Shown: in pieces, positions 33,400 to 43,547 of the stretch
How positions within the stretch are numbered: the stretch's first letter is position 1
Layout: each line of letters opens with the position of its first letter
DNA from: Zygnema cylindricum
Lineage: Eukaryota; Streptophyta; Zygnematophyceae; Zygnematales; Zygnemataceae
Assembly: GCA_037447655.1 (NCBI GenBank)
Contig: JBBHKE010000834.1
Coordinates: 93,501 to 157,500 of the forward strand
Direction: 5' to 3'
Length of the DNA stretch: 64,000 nt
The notes under the pieces: model-generated
The model's input: only the letters and a program-made list of their open reading frames with translations
Told to the model about the DNA's origin: nothing
Databases searched by the model: none
Program-made: the position numbers and the translations under genes

Positions 33400-34183
33400 C
33401 ACCAATAATTTTTTAGCATTATAATAGATTCACGATGTACTGGCTAGGTGGATCGATTGCTTCGCGGATGACCAAACAAACAATCAATGTTTACTGTTCA
33501 ACATGTGGATAATTTATACATATTCTCTGTGAATTTAAAATAACCAAAGGAAAACATTTCGAATTGGTATTAAAAGTGCGCGAATTCAACTAAACTACAC
33601 CTGAATCCCTATTATTGTAAAAAAAATGTTAGTGTAAAGAAAGAAGTCATGTTACTAACTCTATTTTGGGTTGAAGAGCTTGACGCCAAGCAAGCATTAA
33701 CGTAAATTTATACATCTATCACTAATTTGGATACACTTTTCAACTCTACATCCCTTGTTCACATAGTCGACGATTGAACAAGTGAGAACATGTTCTTGGA
33801 ATATTTCCCTTTCTTTATAAATAGGAACCAAATAAGAGTGCGCTTTCAGTCTCGATGTTGTCGCTTGACATTTTTAACTACGTTTGTACGGAATAGCCAG
33901 CATGTTTAGAACAAACTAACACATCTAGTACACTACACTATTTAATTTTGACACTAATTAGACCGTACACGTATTAGCGTAAAGGGAAAAAAATAACATA
34001 AACTCTATTTCAGGTTCAAGGGTCAAAAATTAGGGGCGCTCAACACTAATAGCTATTCACGGTCTAGTGCAGTTGACACTAATGATATTGTACCTATATT
34101 AGCGTAAAGGAAATTATTATTCATAATTATTTTTTAGGTTTAAGGGTCGTAACTTATGGGGCTCGATATAGTGTTATCAACAC
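33400..34183. repeat. Dispersed repeat related to the TA-flanked family
   Basis: Non-coding DNA with fragments of the same words as the TA-flanked elements: GATTCACGATGTA at about 33427, GCGTAAAGG, TTAGGTTTAAGGGTC and CTATTCACGGTCTA at about 34059. The order of parts matches 59720-60620 and 60905-61082, suggesting a longer family with several decayed copies. Individual ends could not be paired. Confidence 0.5.
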
Positions 34184-34386
34184 TACACCGTGAATCGTTA
34201 TTAGCCTTATGTACGCTATATCGGCACCCCAAAATTTTGACTTTGATACCTTAAATATAATAAACTACACTATTTAAGGACGTGGACCATAATCTGCCAC
34301 GTCTCCTGGCACTAAATTAGAATGAATGACGCTAATTTTTTCTTTACACTAATAATTTCTATACGCTAATAACGATTCAAGGTGTA
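34184..34386. mobile_element. MITE M3a, 199-bp class
   Basis: Element between TA dinucleotides at 34184 and 34385. Ends are CACCGTGAATCGTTATTAG and its imperfect complement CTAATAACGATTCAAGGTG. It is nearly identical to 43346-43547 (M3b), differing by only a handful of bases. Non-coding; likely a Tc1/mariner-type MITE. Confidence 0.85.
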
Positions 34387-34391
34387 GTAGA

Positions 34392-34791
34392 TACTGTTGG
34401 GTATCGAGGACCTTTTGCCGATATTCGATATATATCGAATTTCAAGTACCCGATAATCGATATATCGCTTCGATATATCGAAAACCAAATCATCGCGATA
34501 TATCGCCGATATATCGACAATATATCGTATCGACGATATATCGAAAATGAAAAAAAAATGTTTTTTTCAAACCCCCCCCCCTCCCCCGAGCGCTCAGTTG
34601 GGGGGGGGGGGTGGGGGGATTTCCGTACGATTTTCCGTACTCTGACTGTACGGACACGCAATTTTTGCGATATATATCGCGATAATTTATGTTGGTCCCG
34701 GTACGATATATCGAGGAATCTGCTCGATCGATATTCGATATATCGAATGTCGAAATTATCACGATATGAAACTACCCGATACCCAACACTA
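34392..34791. mobile_element. CGATA-type TIR element, copy 1
   Basis: About 396 bp with inverted ends TGTTGGGTATCG / CGATACCCAACA, flanked by TA on both sides (34392 and 34790). The inside is made of CGATATATCG-like palindromes plus GTACGG words and a central C-run/G-run pair (34572-34618) around CGAGCGCTC, which can fold as one hairpin. Its right TA is also the left TA of MITE M4. Similar copies lie at 37047-37434 and 60614-60884. No coding capacity. Confidence 0.8.
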
Positions 34792-35283
34792 CACCGTGAA
34801 TCGCTATTAGCGTACATGACGCTAATTGGGGTACCCCTTTTTTTGGGGCAAATTCTCAAATAGAATAAAGTACGCTAATTGTTTTTGCACGTTATTTGAG
34901 GTACCCCCGCTCAATAAGGTTCATAACTGTAATTTAGTTCCCTTTTAAATAGTGTGGTGTACGGATTGCCAGATATGTACTATTTCGTACATTTTTAAAT
35001 TTAAAAGTACAGAAAATATAATAATATATAATTGCGTAAATATTTTCCGGCATACGCAGATGTCAAAAAAACGCGACGGCGTACGATTTGAACAGTTTCG
35101 TACATATACATGTTTTAGTATGGACATATTATGTGCTGAAAATTTTTACAAAGCAGTTTACAAATTAGAGTACATGATAAATTAGAATCATGGTGTACCC
35201 GAAAAAACACAATTTACCGTAAAGTACGCTAATTGTTTCATTACGCTATCTATTTCATTACGCTAATAGCGATTCACGGTGTA
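34790..35283. mobile_element. MITE M4, 490-bp class
   Basis: TA-flanked element with TIRs CACCGTGAATCGCTATTAGC / GCTAATAGCGATTCACGGTG. The same sequence occurs inverted at 36556-37048 (M5) with few differences. Inside are ATTTTCCGGCATACGCAGATG and a TTTAAATAGTGTGGTGTACGG block, which also appears in M1, M8 and M9, so these elements form one superfamily. Non-coding. Confidence 0.87.
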
Positions 35284-35891
35284 GTAGTAGAGATTCTCAG
35301 TGGACCCCACTTTTTCCCTAAATGGAAGGTCGCACTTAGAGAGCGGAAGACTATGTCCGCGCGACACAGATACTCCGTACCTTAACCCAACGGTCCAGTC
35401 GCATGACTATGCGAGCGGTTAGCCGTGTCGATCTTGCACGAATGGGCAAAGACGCAGCGATTACGAGTCCTTTATGGGGCCCATGTGCACGAGGCGGATA
35501 GCTACGTTTGCAATTGGCGGCGGCAGGTGGTACGACCCCTTCCAACAGACCCGGATACCTTGCGCCTTTATTGTACGGCGTGAAGGTACATTTTTTGTTG
35601 CGAGAAATAATTACCCTCTGCGGGCACACTACGGGTGAACCTCCATTAGCAAAATAAGTGGTTGTTCATTGACGCCGTACGATTTCGTACAATTTCATAC
35701 TATTTTTTTTTTTTTTCTTAAACATGTTACAGAAAGTCTATAAAGATTATCAAACGTCCAGGCGTAATCATTGACCGTCCGATGTTTTTCTTCGCATCCG
35801 CGCCGCAGTCGCCCTATCGACCGAGTTTGTGACTGCACTGTTAATCGCTATTAATGTTTTTAACACACTATCGGCGCCCCTAAATTACGAC
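35284..35891. other. Single-copy spacer between mirrored elements, no gene recognised
   Basis: The first 350 bases are clearly richer in G and C than the surroundings and could be old genic or retroelement DNA, but no frame carries a known motif (the longest is a basic 92-codon minus-strand frame at 35629-35351). The rest is AT-rich with a long T run near 35703. Confidence 0.4.
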
Positions 35892-36379
35892 CTTTGAACC
35901 ATAGTTGTTCAAATCGCGCGATTTTTTCCTTTTTTCCGATTAGAACGTATAATTCGTGACTTTTGAATAAATCGGAAAAAAACGCGATGTACTTTCTGTC
36001 CGGAAAAATGAACGGCTAATTTACGGAAACTGTATGGCATTTTACGATTTCTGTACGGTTTTGTACGGTAAATATACGAAATTTGGCGAAAAGATACGCT
36101 GCACTTCGTCATACTTTCTGTCCGGTAAACTGAACATAAATTTTACGGAAATGTACGGATTTTTTTTCCAAAAATGTACGGACTAAATCGAAAAGATACG
36201 TAAAATGTACAAACTGCAGTATATGTGAAATTTTTTTTTGTTTACATGCAAGGAATAGTACGGATAAAAATTCATTAACGATTTTTACTATTTTTCAAAA
36301 GGTTCAATGCGTTTGTTTCTTATAATTCGTCGCGATTAAATCGTTAGCACTAAACGCCGTGAACAACTATGCTTTGAAC
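35892..36379. mobile_element. hAT-like MITE with 8-bp target duplication
   Basis: Element 35900-36371 (472 bp) with terminal inverted repeats CATAGTTGTTCA / TGAACAACTATG and the 8-bp direct repeat CTTTGAAC on both sides (35892-35899 and 36372-36379). An 8-bp duplication and ends starting CA are the marks of the hAT superfamily. The inside is rich in TACGG words. A related, shorter copy lies at 37443-37771 in the opposite orientation. Non-coding. Confidence 0.82.
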
Positions 36380-36555
36380 CAAAAATATTATTCATATTCA
36401 TATTTTTTCCTCTACACTTGTAATTATGTGGTTTTATTCGTCTCAATAACTCTAGTTCAGGAGAAATTTAAATAGTGCGATGTAGAAAATGTGTTAGCTC
36501 GTACTAAAACTGCTGTAATTTAGTACAGAATTACAAAAAAAATATCACCTAACGG

Positions 36556-37048
36556 TACACCGTGAATCGCTATTAGCGTAATAAAAAATATAGCGTAATG
36601 AAACAATTAGCGTACTTTACGGTAAATTGTGTTTTTTCGGGTACACCATGATACTAATTTATCATGTACTCTAATTTGTAAACTGCTTTGTAAAAATTTT
36701 CAGCACATAATATGTCCACACTAAAACATGTAGATGTACGAAATTGTTCAAATCGTACGACGTCGCGTTTTTTTGACATCTGCGTATGCCGGAAAATATT
36801 TACGCAATTATATATTATTATATTTTCTGTACTTTTAAATTTAAAAATGTACGGAATAGTACAAATATGGCAGTCCGTACACCACACTATTTAAAATGGC
36901 ACTAAATTACAGTTATGAACCGTATTGAGCGGGGTACCTCAAATAACGTTCAGAAACATTTAGCGTACTTTATTCTATTTGAGAATTTGCCCCAAAAAAA
37001 GGGGTACCCCAATTAGCGTCATGTACGCTAATAGCGATTCACGGTGTA
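36556..37048. mobile_element. MITE M5, inverted copy of M4
   Basis: Reverse-complement copy of 34790-35283, TA-flanked, with TIRs CACCGTGAATCGCTATTAGC. The right TA (37047-37048) is shared with the CGATA element that follows. Differences from M4 are scattered single bases and small indels. Confidence 0.87.
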
Positions 37049-37434
37049 GTGTTGGGTATCGAGGACCTATTGCCGATATTCAATATTATCGAATTTTAGG
37101 TACCCGATAATCGATATATTGAGACCATGTACTGAAAAGCTAAATATCCAGATTTTTTTTTTTTTTCCAGATTTTTTTTTTCAAAACCCCCCCCCCCCGG
37201 GGGGGGGGCTGGGGGGGGGGGGGGGGGGGGGTCTGTACCATTTTGCGTACGGTATACCGTACTTTACCTGTACGGTGCGTGTACGGTACCTGTACGGACG
37301 CCCTTTTCTTGCGATATATATCGCGATAATTTATGTTGGTCGCGGTACGATATACCGAGACTTTGCTCGATCGATTTTCGATATATCGAATATCGAAATT
37401 ATCGCGATATGAAACTACCCGATACCCAACACTA
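37047..37434. mobile_element. CGATA-type TIR element, copy 2
   Basis: TA-flanked element with ends GTGTTGGGTATCG / CGATACCCAACAC, in the same orientation as copy 1. It has the same CGATATATCG palindromes and GTACGG words. The central tract is an almost pure C-run meeting a G-run (37187-37231), giving a very strong predicted hairpin; the length of these runs may be unreliable in the assembly. Confidence 0.8.
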
Positions 37435-37442
37435 CCCAACGG

Positions 37443-37771
37443 CATAGGTGTTCAAATCGTATTTTACGCACGATTCAAACGCGCGAATAATACGTAGAAA
37501 TAGGAGAGGTCGATTTGAAAAAACGTTAATGATTGTGATTCCGTACTATTCCGTACATGTAAAAAAAAATGAATTTTACATGTACCGCAGTTTGTACATT
37601 TCTCGTACAATTTCCGTCTCTTTTCGTAATAGTCCGTACATTTCCCGTAAAATTTCTGTTCAGTTTACCGGACATAAAGTACATCGCGTTTATTTGCTAT
37701 TTTTTCAAAAGTCACGAATAATACGTAAAAATTGGAAAAAATGAAAAAATAGCGCGATTTGAACAACTATG
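37443..37771. mobile_element. hAT-like MITE, second copy
   Basis: Shares TTCAAATCG ends and CAACTATG tip with 35900-36371 but in opposite orientation and about 140 bp shorter. Internal matches include TTTACCGGACA(T/G)AAAGTA and CACGAATAATACGT. The left tip reads CATAGGTGTTCA, one base off. No matching 8-bp direct repeats were found, so one side may be rearranged. Confidence 0.65.
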
Positions 37772-39709
37772 CATAACAGCGTCGACACGGGAAAGTGAGT
37801 GGCATCGACACGGGAAAGCGCACTCAGTTTTGATTCCTAGTCATAAAAACGGGGAAAATCTAGCGACTCTGTTTTCACATGTTCAAAAGTCGACTATGGG
37901 CTACAACGGCTACAATATGGGGATGTGTATCCAAATTAGTGTTATATGTGTAAATAAGCATCAAAGTTTTGTTGGTGTTAAGCCCTTTAACCCAAAATAG
38001 GGTTAATAACACTTTTTTTCGTTACACTAATAGCGTTTCACAACATTAAAAATTATACTCTTCAAATGTGCTTGATAGCAAGTGTAGGATAGTCCATGTC
38101 CACATCCGTTACACTTGGTGTAAGATTGTTTTATAATTTATTTAAAACATGAAGCAGAATTCTCATAGAATCAGATTTCAAAGCTGGAGTTTTTTTTAGT
38201 CCACTCCATACTCTTGCGAGAATTATGTTTCTACTAATCTTGTTCCGTACCTTTTTTTACCTCCGTCGTGAATTTGAATCTCCACTTACATTCAACCTAC
38301 TCTCATTGTGTAGGATATGGCTTGATTTACACAAACTCATCTTCAACGTGGTTGAAATCTTTATCTGGGCAGGTAGAGAGTGTTGTCCGTGAGTTGCCTC
38401 TCTGGAGCTTGCCTTATCCTATAGTGATTAGTCTAGTCTTGACGTCTTCGTTATCCCATTCTTCTATTTTCCATATGATGAGCAAATGCACTAACTGGCT
38501 TCTTCTTAGTACCTATTGCTACATGCGAGCATTTTATTTTCTTCAAGGCTAGCTCAACTGCGGATCTCCATATAGTCGAGACCTGCAACCTTAATTGTTT
38601 GTGGGTGGGGGCCCATATCCTCTAACTCAGATTCGGCCACACTACAGTACATTCTAGACCGGTAGAACACAACTGAAATATCGTGGAACTTGTACCAAAG
38701 ATGGCAAAAGCCTTTGGTATAAAGAAAAGGATTGGAGGTTACAACTTGTATCTTGCTAAGAATGTATTACAATGAAGGCAGCTGGCTGCTTGGACAACTG
38801 GCAAACTGCTGTAATTTTGCTATCTCCAATTGGTTTCTGCAGGTGCAACACACTATTTATCTCTATAGGACTCCAGCGTGAGAAAGCGACGTTCTAATCA
38901 AAAACGGAAACCTTCAAACAAATCTGCTGACTCACTGGCTTGATTTACCGACACTTGGACGTTCCGGATTCAAGCGCTGCTGACTCATCTGTCACCTGGT
39001 TGGCTTGGATGATGTCACTGTGATAAAGTCAAGAAATTCAATGTGAAGGAGCAGATCAAACTTGAGGACAGGTGTTGACATCACAATGCACTTATCTAAT
39101 TTGATAAGCAGAAATAAAAACCAAAACAAATTTAAAAAGTATATTTGTTCTTCAATCTCATTATACCTTCTTTGTCCTATTTCTGTTACATCGTCGATTT
39201 CATGCCGGGGAATATTTTCACAACTTTGTCACATCACAACATGTCACGTCACATGAAAAAGAAATAGTAAATGACACTGAGTAAGAAAGAACATTTTATT
39301 TAGTTTATACTTTGCATCGCAGGATGGTAAAAATAAAATCTAAAGCGAATCTAAACGAGGTCTAAACCAGGATCAATCTAATCTTTTTTAAACATCTGAT
39401 CACTTAATTGCCTCTCTTTTCTATCTCTCCTTCATCTTTCTTCTTCATAAATCACATAAAAGAATCTGTACAGTTATGAGAGTGTAATTCCAAAAACTAT
39501 CAAAAGAAAAAATCCAGCAGAAAATGGAAGAAGGGCCTTTCAAATATTATCAAAATACCAAAATCTATAAATACACTTCCAGGTCTTGTAAGAAAAATCC
39601 GTCGACGATGTCCCCACCATAGAAATACAAAAACAGAACAAAATCATAAACACAACCGATAGAAAAAACTTGAAAGTAGAAACTAAATTTACAGATACTT
39701 TGGTAACGT
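37772..39709. other. Repeat fragment, then no gene recognised; 3' flank of kinase 2
   Basis: 37780-38050 is a copy of the dispersed repeat with GGCATCGACACGGGAAAGCG and CACATGTTCAAAAG. 38050-39100 may hold traces of a very old LTR element (a GTGGGGGCCCATAT word at about 38610, and a purine stretch followed by TGTTGACATC at 39072), but no domain is readable. 39100-39709 is AT-rich and should contain the 3' end of the kinase 2 transcript. Confidence 0.4.
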
Positions 39710-42001
39710 TTATGCAGCCGATTCCACTGTCCGAGTTTCCAATTGCCAAGATCTCCTTCCATCTCGAGATTTTTCAAAATTCTCAGAATGTCCATTGTAA
39801 GAACTCATGCTTCCTCTTTGGTTTTCCAATAACAATGTTGATTTCGAAAGCAAATGTCCTCTCATGTTTGCTACTCTCATTTTCCTCTCTCCATCTTTTG
39901 TCTCCGGCTCTCTCAACTCTCCCTCACTCTCTAACACCTCTGCCTCTTCCCACGAACACCTCTGACGAATTTCAGCAGGAGATCCCATCGACCCGCTGTC
40001 GGAATCACTACTTAGAAGCCTTAACAGTCTTCCTGTCGCTTCTCCAGTCTCTTTAATACTAGTGGAAGGCGACACAACAGGAAAACTCTCTCTCACACAA
40101 ACTATTCTCCTGCTCACATTTTCTGCACCGTCATTTCTGGCCGCAATTTCAATACTATGTCTTCTCGTTCTCATCACAGGAGGAACACAAATGGGAGAAA
40201 AGTCAGAAGATCTCCGTCTCCCACTATTTACAGATTTTAAAACGTGGTTCAAAGGTTGATGAACGTTCAAGTTCTTTGAATGTTTTTGTCCTGTTAGGAT
40301 CAGCGAAGCTGGTAGATTAGAGGATGGATGACTTAACGGACCAGAGTCACGTGTCCGTTGGGAACCTTCACTGCATGCTTGAGTTTGAAGTGGCGTAAAG
40401 GGAATACTTTGCGAATTTAGATTTTGTGAGATTTGAGATACTGAAGATTGGACAATTGGGCAAATTGGAGGAGAGAAACAATGTTGTTTTATCCAAGGGT
40501 GTCCTGAAAAACAGAGAGAGAGAAAGAGAGAAGGCATCAATTTAATGCTTTTTCAAACCAGCAACTAAAATTTAAAAAGCATTCCCTTAACATCGTTGTT
40601 AAAGAAGAAACTGGCGAAAAAAATAAAATCTCACCTTTAACTTGTCCAGCTGTAATTCTCAGTTCAGGATCCAAACAAAGAAGTCGACCGACAAGATCTT
40701 TCGCATCTGCAGAAATTTCTTTCCACGGACCCCTTTCCATGTTCACCTCTCCCTTCCGAACTCGTTCAAAAATTTCTTCCTGAGATTCTCCCGGAAAAGG
40801 TGGGATTCCACAAAGTAAAATAAAAAGGACAACTCCAAGACTCCATAAATCTGCTTCAGGACCATAACTTTGGTCCAAAACCTCAGGAGCAATATAGAAT
40901 GGACTCCCCCCACGACGTCGCAATTTTACGCCTGCCAGAAAAGAGAAAAAGAATGATATCATCAGTTTTCCAAGTTCAATTCCTCGTTCAAATACCTTTT
41001 CAGTCCTAAAGCTCCCGCCAAAAACACGCTGTCTCCCGGATTACAGAAGAAACAAAGAGCAAAAACAAAAGGGAAAAGAAAATGTGTGAAGAATATTACC
41101 TGCCCGGAAAAAAGCACATAGACCAAAGTCTCCAACTTTAACGTCGACATCAGAATGTCGTGAAAGAAGAAAAATGTTTTCTGGTTTAATGTCACGATGA
41201 ACTATCCCTTTACCGTGACAGTACGCTAAGACAGAAGCGATGGTACGACAGACATGTGCGGCGTTCTGTTCTGTGTATCGTTTCCGTTGTTTGATACGGT
41301 CAAAAAGCTCTCCACCTTCACAAATATCCATAATCAAATGTACATTCTGCAATCATCCGTAAAAAACAATATCGTAAGTCCTCAAATTCGATCGAAAGCC
41401 GAATACTGTACAAAAATATCCATTAATGTGCCGAGCCAGCGGCTTCTGGACCGGCTTAAAACTATCAGAAGGGGTCAATGGCGTCCTAAAGATTTTCGAA
41501 GCAAGTTTTAAAAATTTCCCATGGCTTTAATCCCATCTTCAAACAAAATTGAAACAATTTGGGTTTTCTTTTTGAAGGGTTTTGACGTACCTTTTCATCT
41601 TCATATGTGCTTTCCAGACGCACTACGCCCGGGTGCTCCGCGACGATCTTCAAAGCAGCAATCTCGGACCGAAGATCTTTGATTGCGATCCGATCCTGAA
41701 GATCTGATTTGGAAATTGTCTTGCAGGCCATTGTTAGGCATGTTTTTCTGTCGGTGCACCGACGCACGACGCCGGTCACGCCATCTCCGATATGTGGACC
41801 AAGAGCATAATAATTCTCGACGGATTCAAAAGGTTGTCCCAAAACACTAGTGCTCAAGGGCGGTGTTTCGAAAGACTTTCGACGGGAATCATTAGGATTA
41901 CTTGGAATTCCCCCACATTTTTCGTGAGAATTGCCATTTTGGGATGTATTTTGGTATTGCCAAGAAGCTCCGACATGTATTTGGGAATTGGTGAACGACA
42001 T
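39710..42001 (-). CDS. Ser/Thr protein kinase 2, CDPK/SnRK superfamily without EF hands (PEPRK-like)
   Basis: Predicted 582-residue protein from four exons read leftward: 42001-41591, 41346-41100, 40931-40635 and 40503-39710. Introns are GT-AG and the joined length is divisible by three. The kinase domain spans about 65-323: glycine loop GDGVTG (72-77), Lys94 (MACKTI), HRD with Asp189 (IVHRDIKPEN), DFG with Asp210, APE 234-236 (FYIAPEV), HPWI at 320-323. All catalytic residues are present. A tail of about 260 residues follows, Ser/Arg-rich, with basic phosphosite-like words (GRRRSSDFSP, MRTRRHSIE) and no EF hands. Plant PEPRK1-type kinases also have a long tail, so that subfamily is the best guess; substrate unknown. 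It is the paralogue of kinase 1: introns 1 and 3 share position and phase (0 and 1), while intron 2 sits nine codons earlier, after the DFG motif. The start is the first ATG of the exon, about 160 bp from a TATA word. Confidence 0.85.
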
Positions 42002-42163
42002 TTTTGGTTTGTGGGGATGTGGTTCAAAAAAACATGAAAGGAAATAGTTTTGGTGTTCTTTTGCTTGTAATTTCTTTTGGGAAAAGGTAAAAGAGGGAGA
42101 GTCAAGCCAAGGATTTCTTTTCGATTTGAAAAAGCTGACGGCTATTTTGGATAAGTGCCAGCG

Positions 42164-42172
42164 AATATATAG
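42164..42172 (-). promoter_or_regulatory. TATA box candidate of kinase 2
   Basis: On the minus strand CTATATATT lies about 165 bases before the ATG at 42001. With transcription starting some 30 bases downstream, the 5' leader would be about 130 bases. It is the only TATA word at a sensible distance. Confidence 0.5.
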
Positions 42173-43345
42173 ACGGTGGCTCTTTCCGGCAAGACGCTAT
42201 CTTCCAGAATCTGAATGCTGGTTGTCGTTTCCTGCGGTTCAGGTCAAAGTTTGTACCACGTGCCAGCCAATGTAGAAACGTATTCTAGGTGGTTAGGAAT
42301 TGGGTGGACAGAAGAAACAGAACATGGTTGTCGTTTTGCGGGAGGATAGTCAAGATATGACAGAATCAGTACGAAAGAAGAATCCACAAATCAAAAAAGA
42401 TGATTTCATTTCACGAGTGTGATACGGAAAATTACAAGCAGCCACAAAAAGGTCTGAAAAAGATATTGAGATCCTCTTTTCCACGTCGGATGAAGTAAAA
42501 TCACCAAAATTGTGGACTTCAATTGACGTGTACATGTGACGTATCTCCGCAAACTTTGTCGAACGGCGGTTGCGACGCTCCGCTGGATTTTTTCGGCTGT
42601 CAGTGGGTCCAAGAATTAATTAGGATCCACCTGTACAGATCGGCGATTTCTTTGTAGATCGTCAAAATTTGATTTTCACGTGAGCGCCACGCGCCTTGAT
42701 GAATCTAATTGAGCGCCACCTCAGCAAGAAACGGATGAAGACAACTCATTGCGGATAATAGTCTTTCTTTGTCTCATAGGACGATGGGTTCGATCTGCGA
42801 CAAAATTATTGCAACCATGTGGAAATTGAATGCTACCTCGAACTGGATGGTGGGAAAGCAAAGAGGTCGCCAGAGAAATATATTTGTCGTTCCGTGTTGA
42901 CTCCAACGAGACCTTGAATACTTAGGGAATCGGAGAGAATTTCCATGTCGTACGACTGTTGGAGCGCTAAAAGTTAAGTGTCGCCTACGTTTGCCTAAAG
43001 GCTAGTATCTACGACAGAGTAACGTTAGGCGGAGGGGCCATTCGCCAACCTTGTCTTATGTGATGATAGTTCAAATAACGCAATATGTTGGTTTAACTTT
43101 CTGTTTGAGGGGGGGGGGGGACGTGCTCGTGAGTCCGTTACCACTAAATAAATTGGCTAAACGAAGGGCTCTCCGTTACAATGGACATTTGTCCTCAGGG
43201 TCAAAGGTTCATGAAATCGAATCGCAACAAATTTGATTGTTTTTTTGAATGGAGCCAAAATGTGCAACGGTCCACGGATGAGTCATCGTTTTACTTCCTT
43301 CGACGTCCTTCGCGTCATCAGACTAGACACCTTCCGGAAGTACAG
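42173..43345. other. Upstream region of kinase 2, no gene recognised
   Basis: Mixed-composition DNA with short frames only. Possible promoter words include CCACGTG at about 42258 and TGACGT near 42536. A run of about 10 G stands at 43111. No transposon ends before 43346. Confidence 0.45.
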
Positions 43346-43547
43346 TACACCGTGAATCGTTATAAGCCTTATGTACGCTATATCGGCACCCCAAAATTTT
43401 GACATTGATACCTTAAATATAGTAAATTACACTATTTAAGGACGTGGACCACAATCTGCCACGTCTCCTGGCACTAAATTAGAATGAATGACGCTAATTT
43501 TTCTTTACACTAATAATTTTTATACGCTAATAACGATTCAAGGTGTA
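43346..43547. mobile_element. MITE M3b, 199-bp class
   Basis: Second copy of the element at 34184-34386, same strand, nearly identical along its length, flanked by TA. Ends CACCGTGAATCGTTATAAG and TAACGATTCAAGGTG. The high identity of two copies 9 kb apart points to recent movement or conversion. Confidence 0.85.

Noticed and set aside
34572-34618. C-run/G-run as a gene terminator hairpin
   Set aside because: It lies inside a repeated TIR element, and plant genes do not use such terminators.
38050-39080. Very old LTR retroelement fragment (GGGGGCCCATAT word, purine tract before TGTTGACATC, a weak CKWRFK block on the minus strand)
   Set aside because: Motifs are too short and too scattered; no domain can be followed. 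Mentioned only in the gap entry.
40985-41045. Possible mini-exon in kinase 2 intron 2 reading GDSVFLAGALGLKR
   Set aside because: It has plausible splice edges, but using it puts the following exon out of frame. Direct joining of 41100 to 40931 keeps frame and gives the same loop length as kinase 1.
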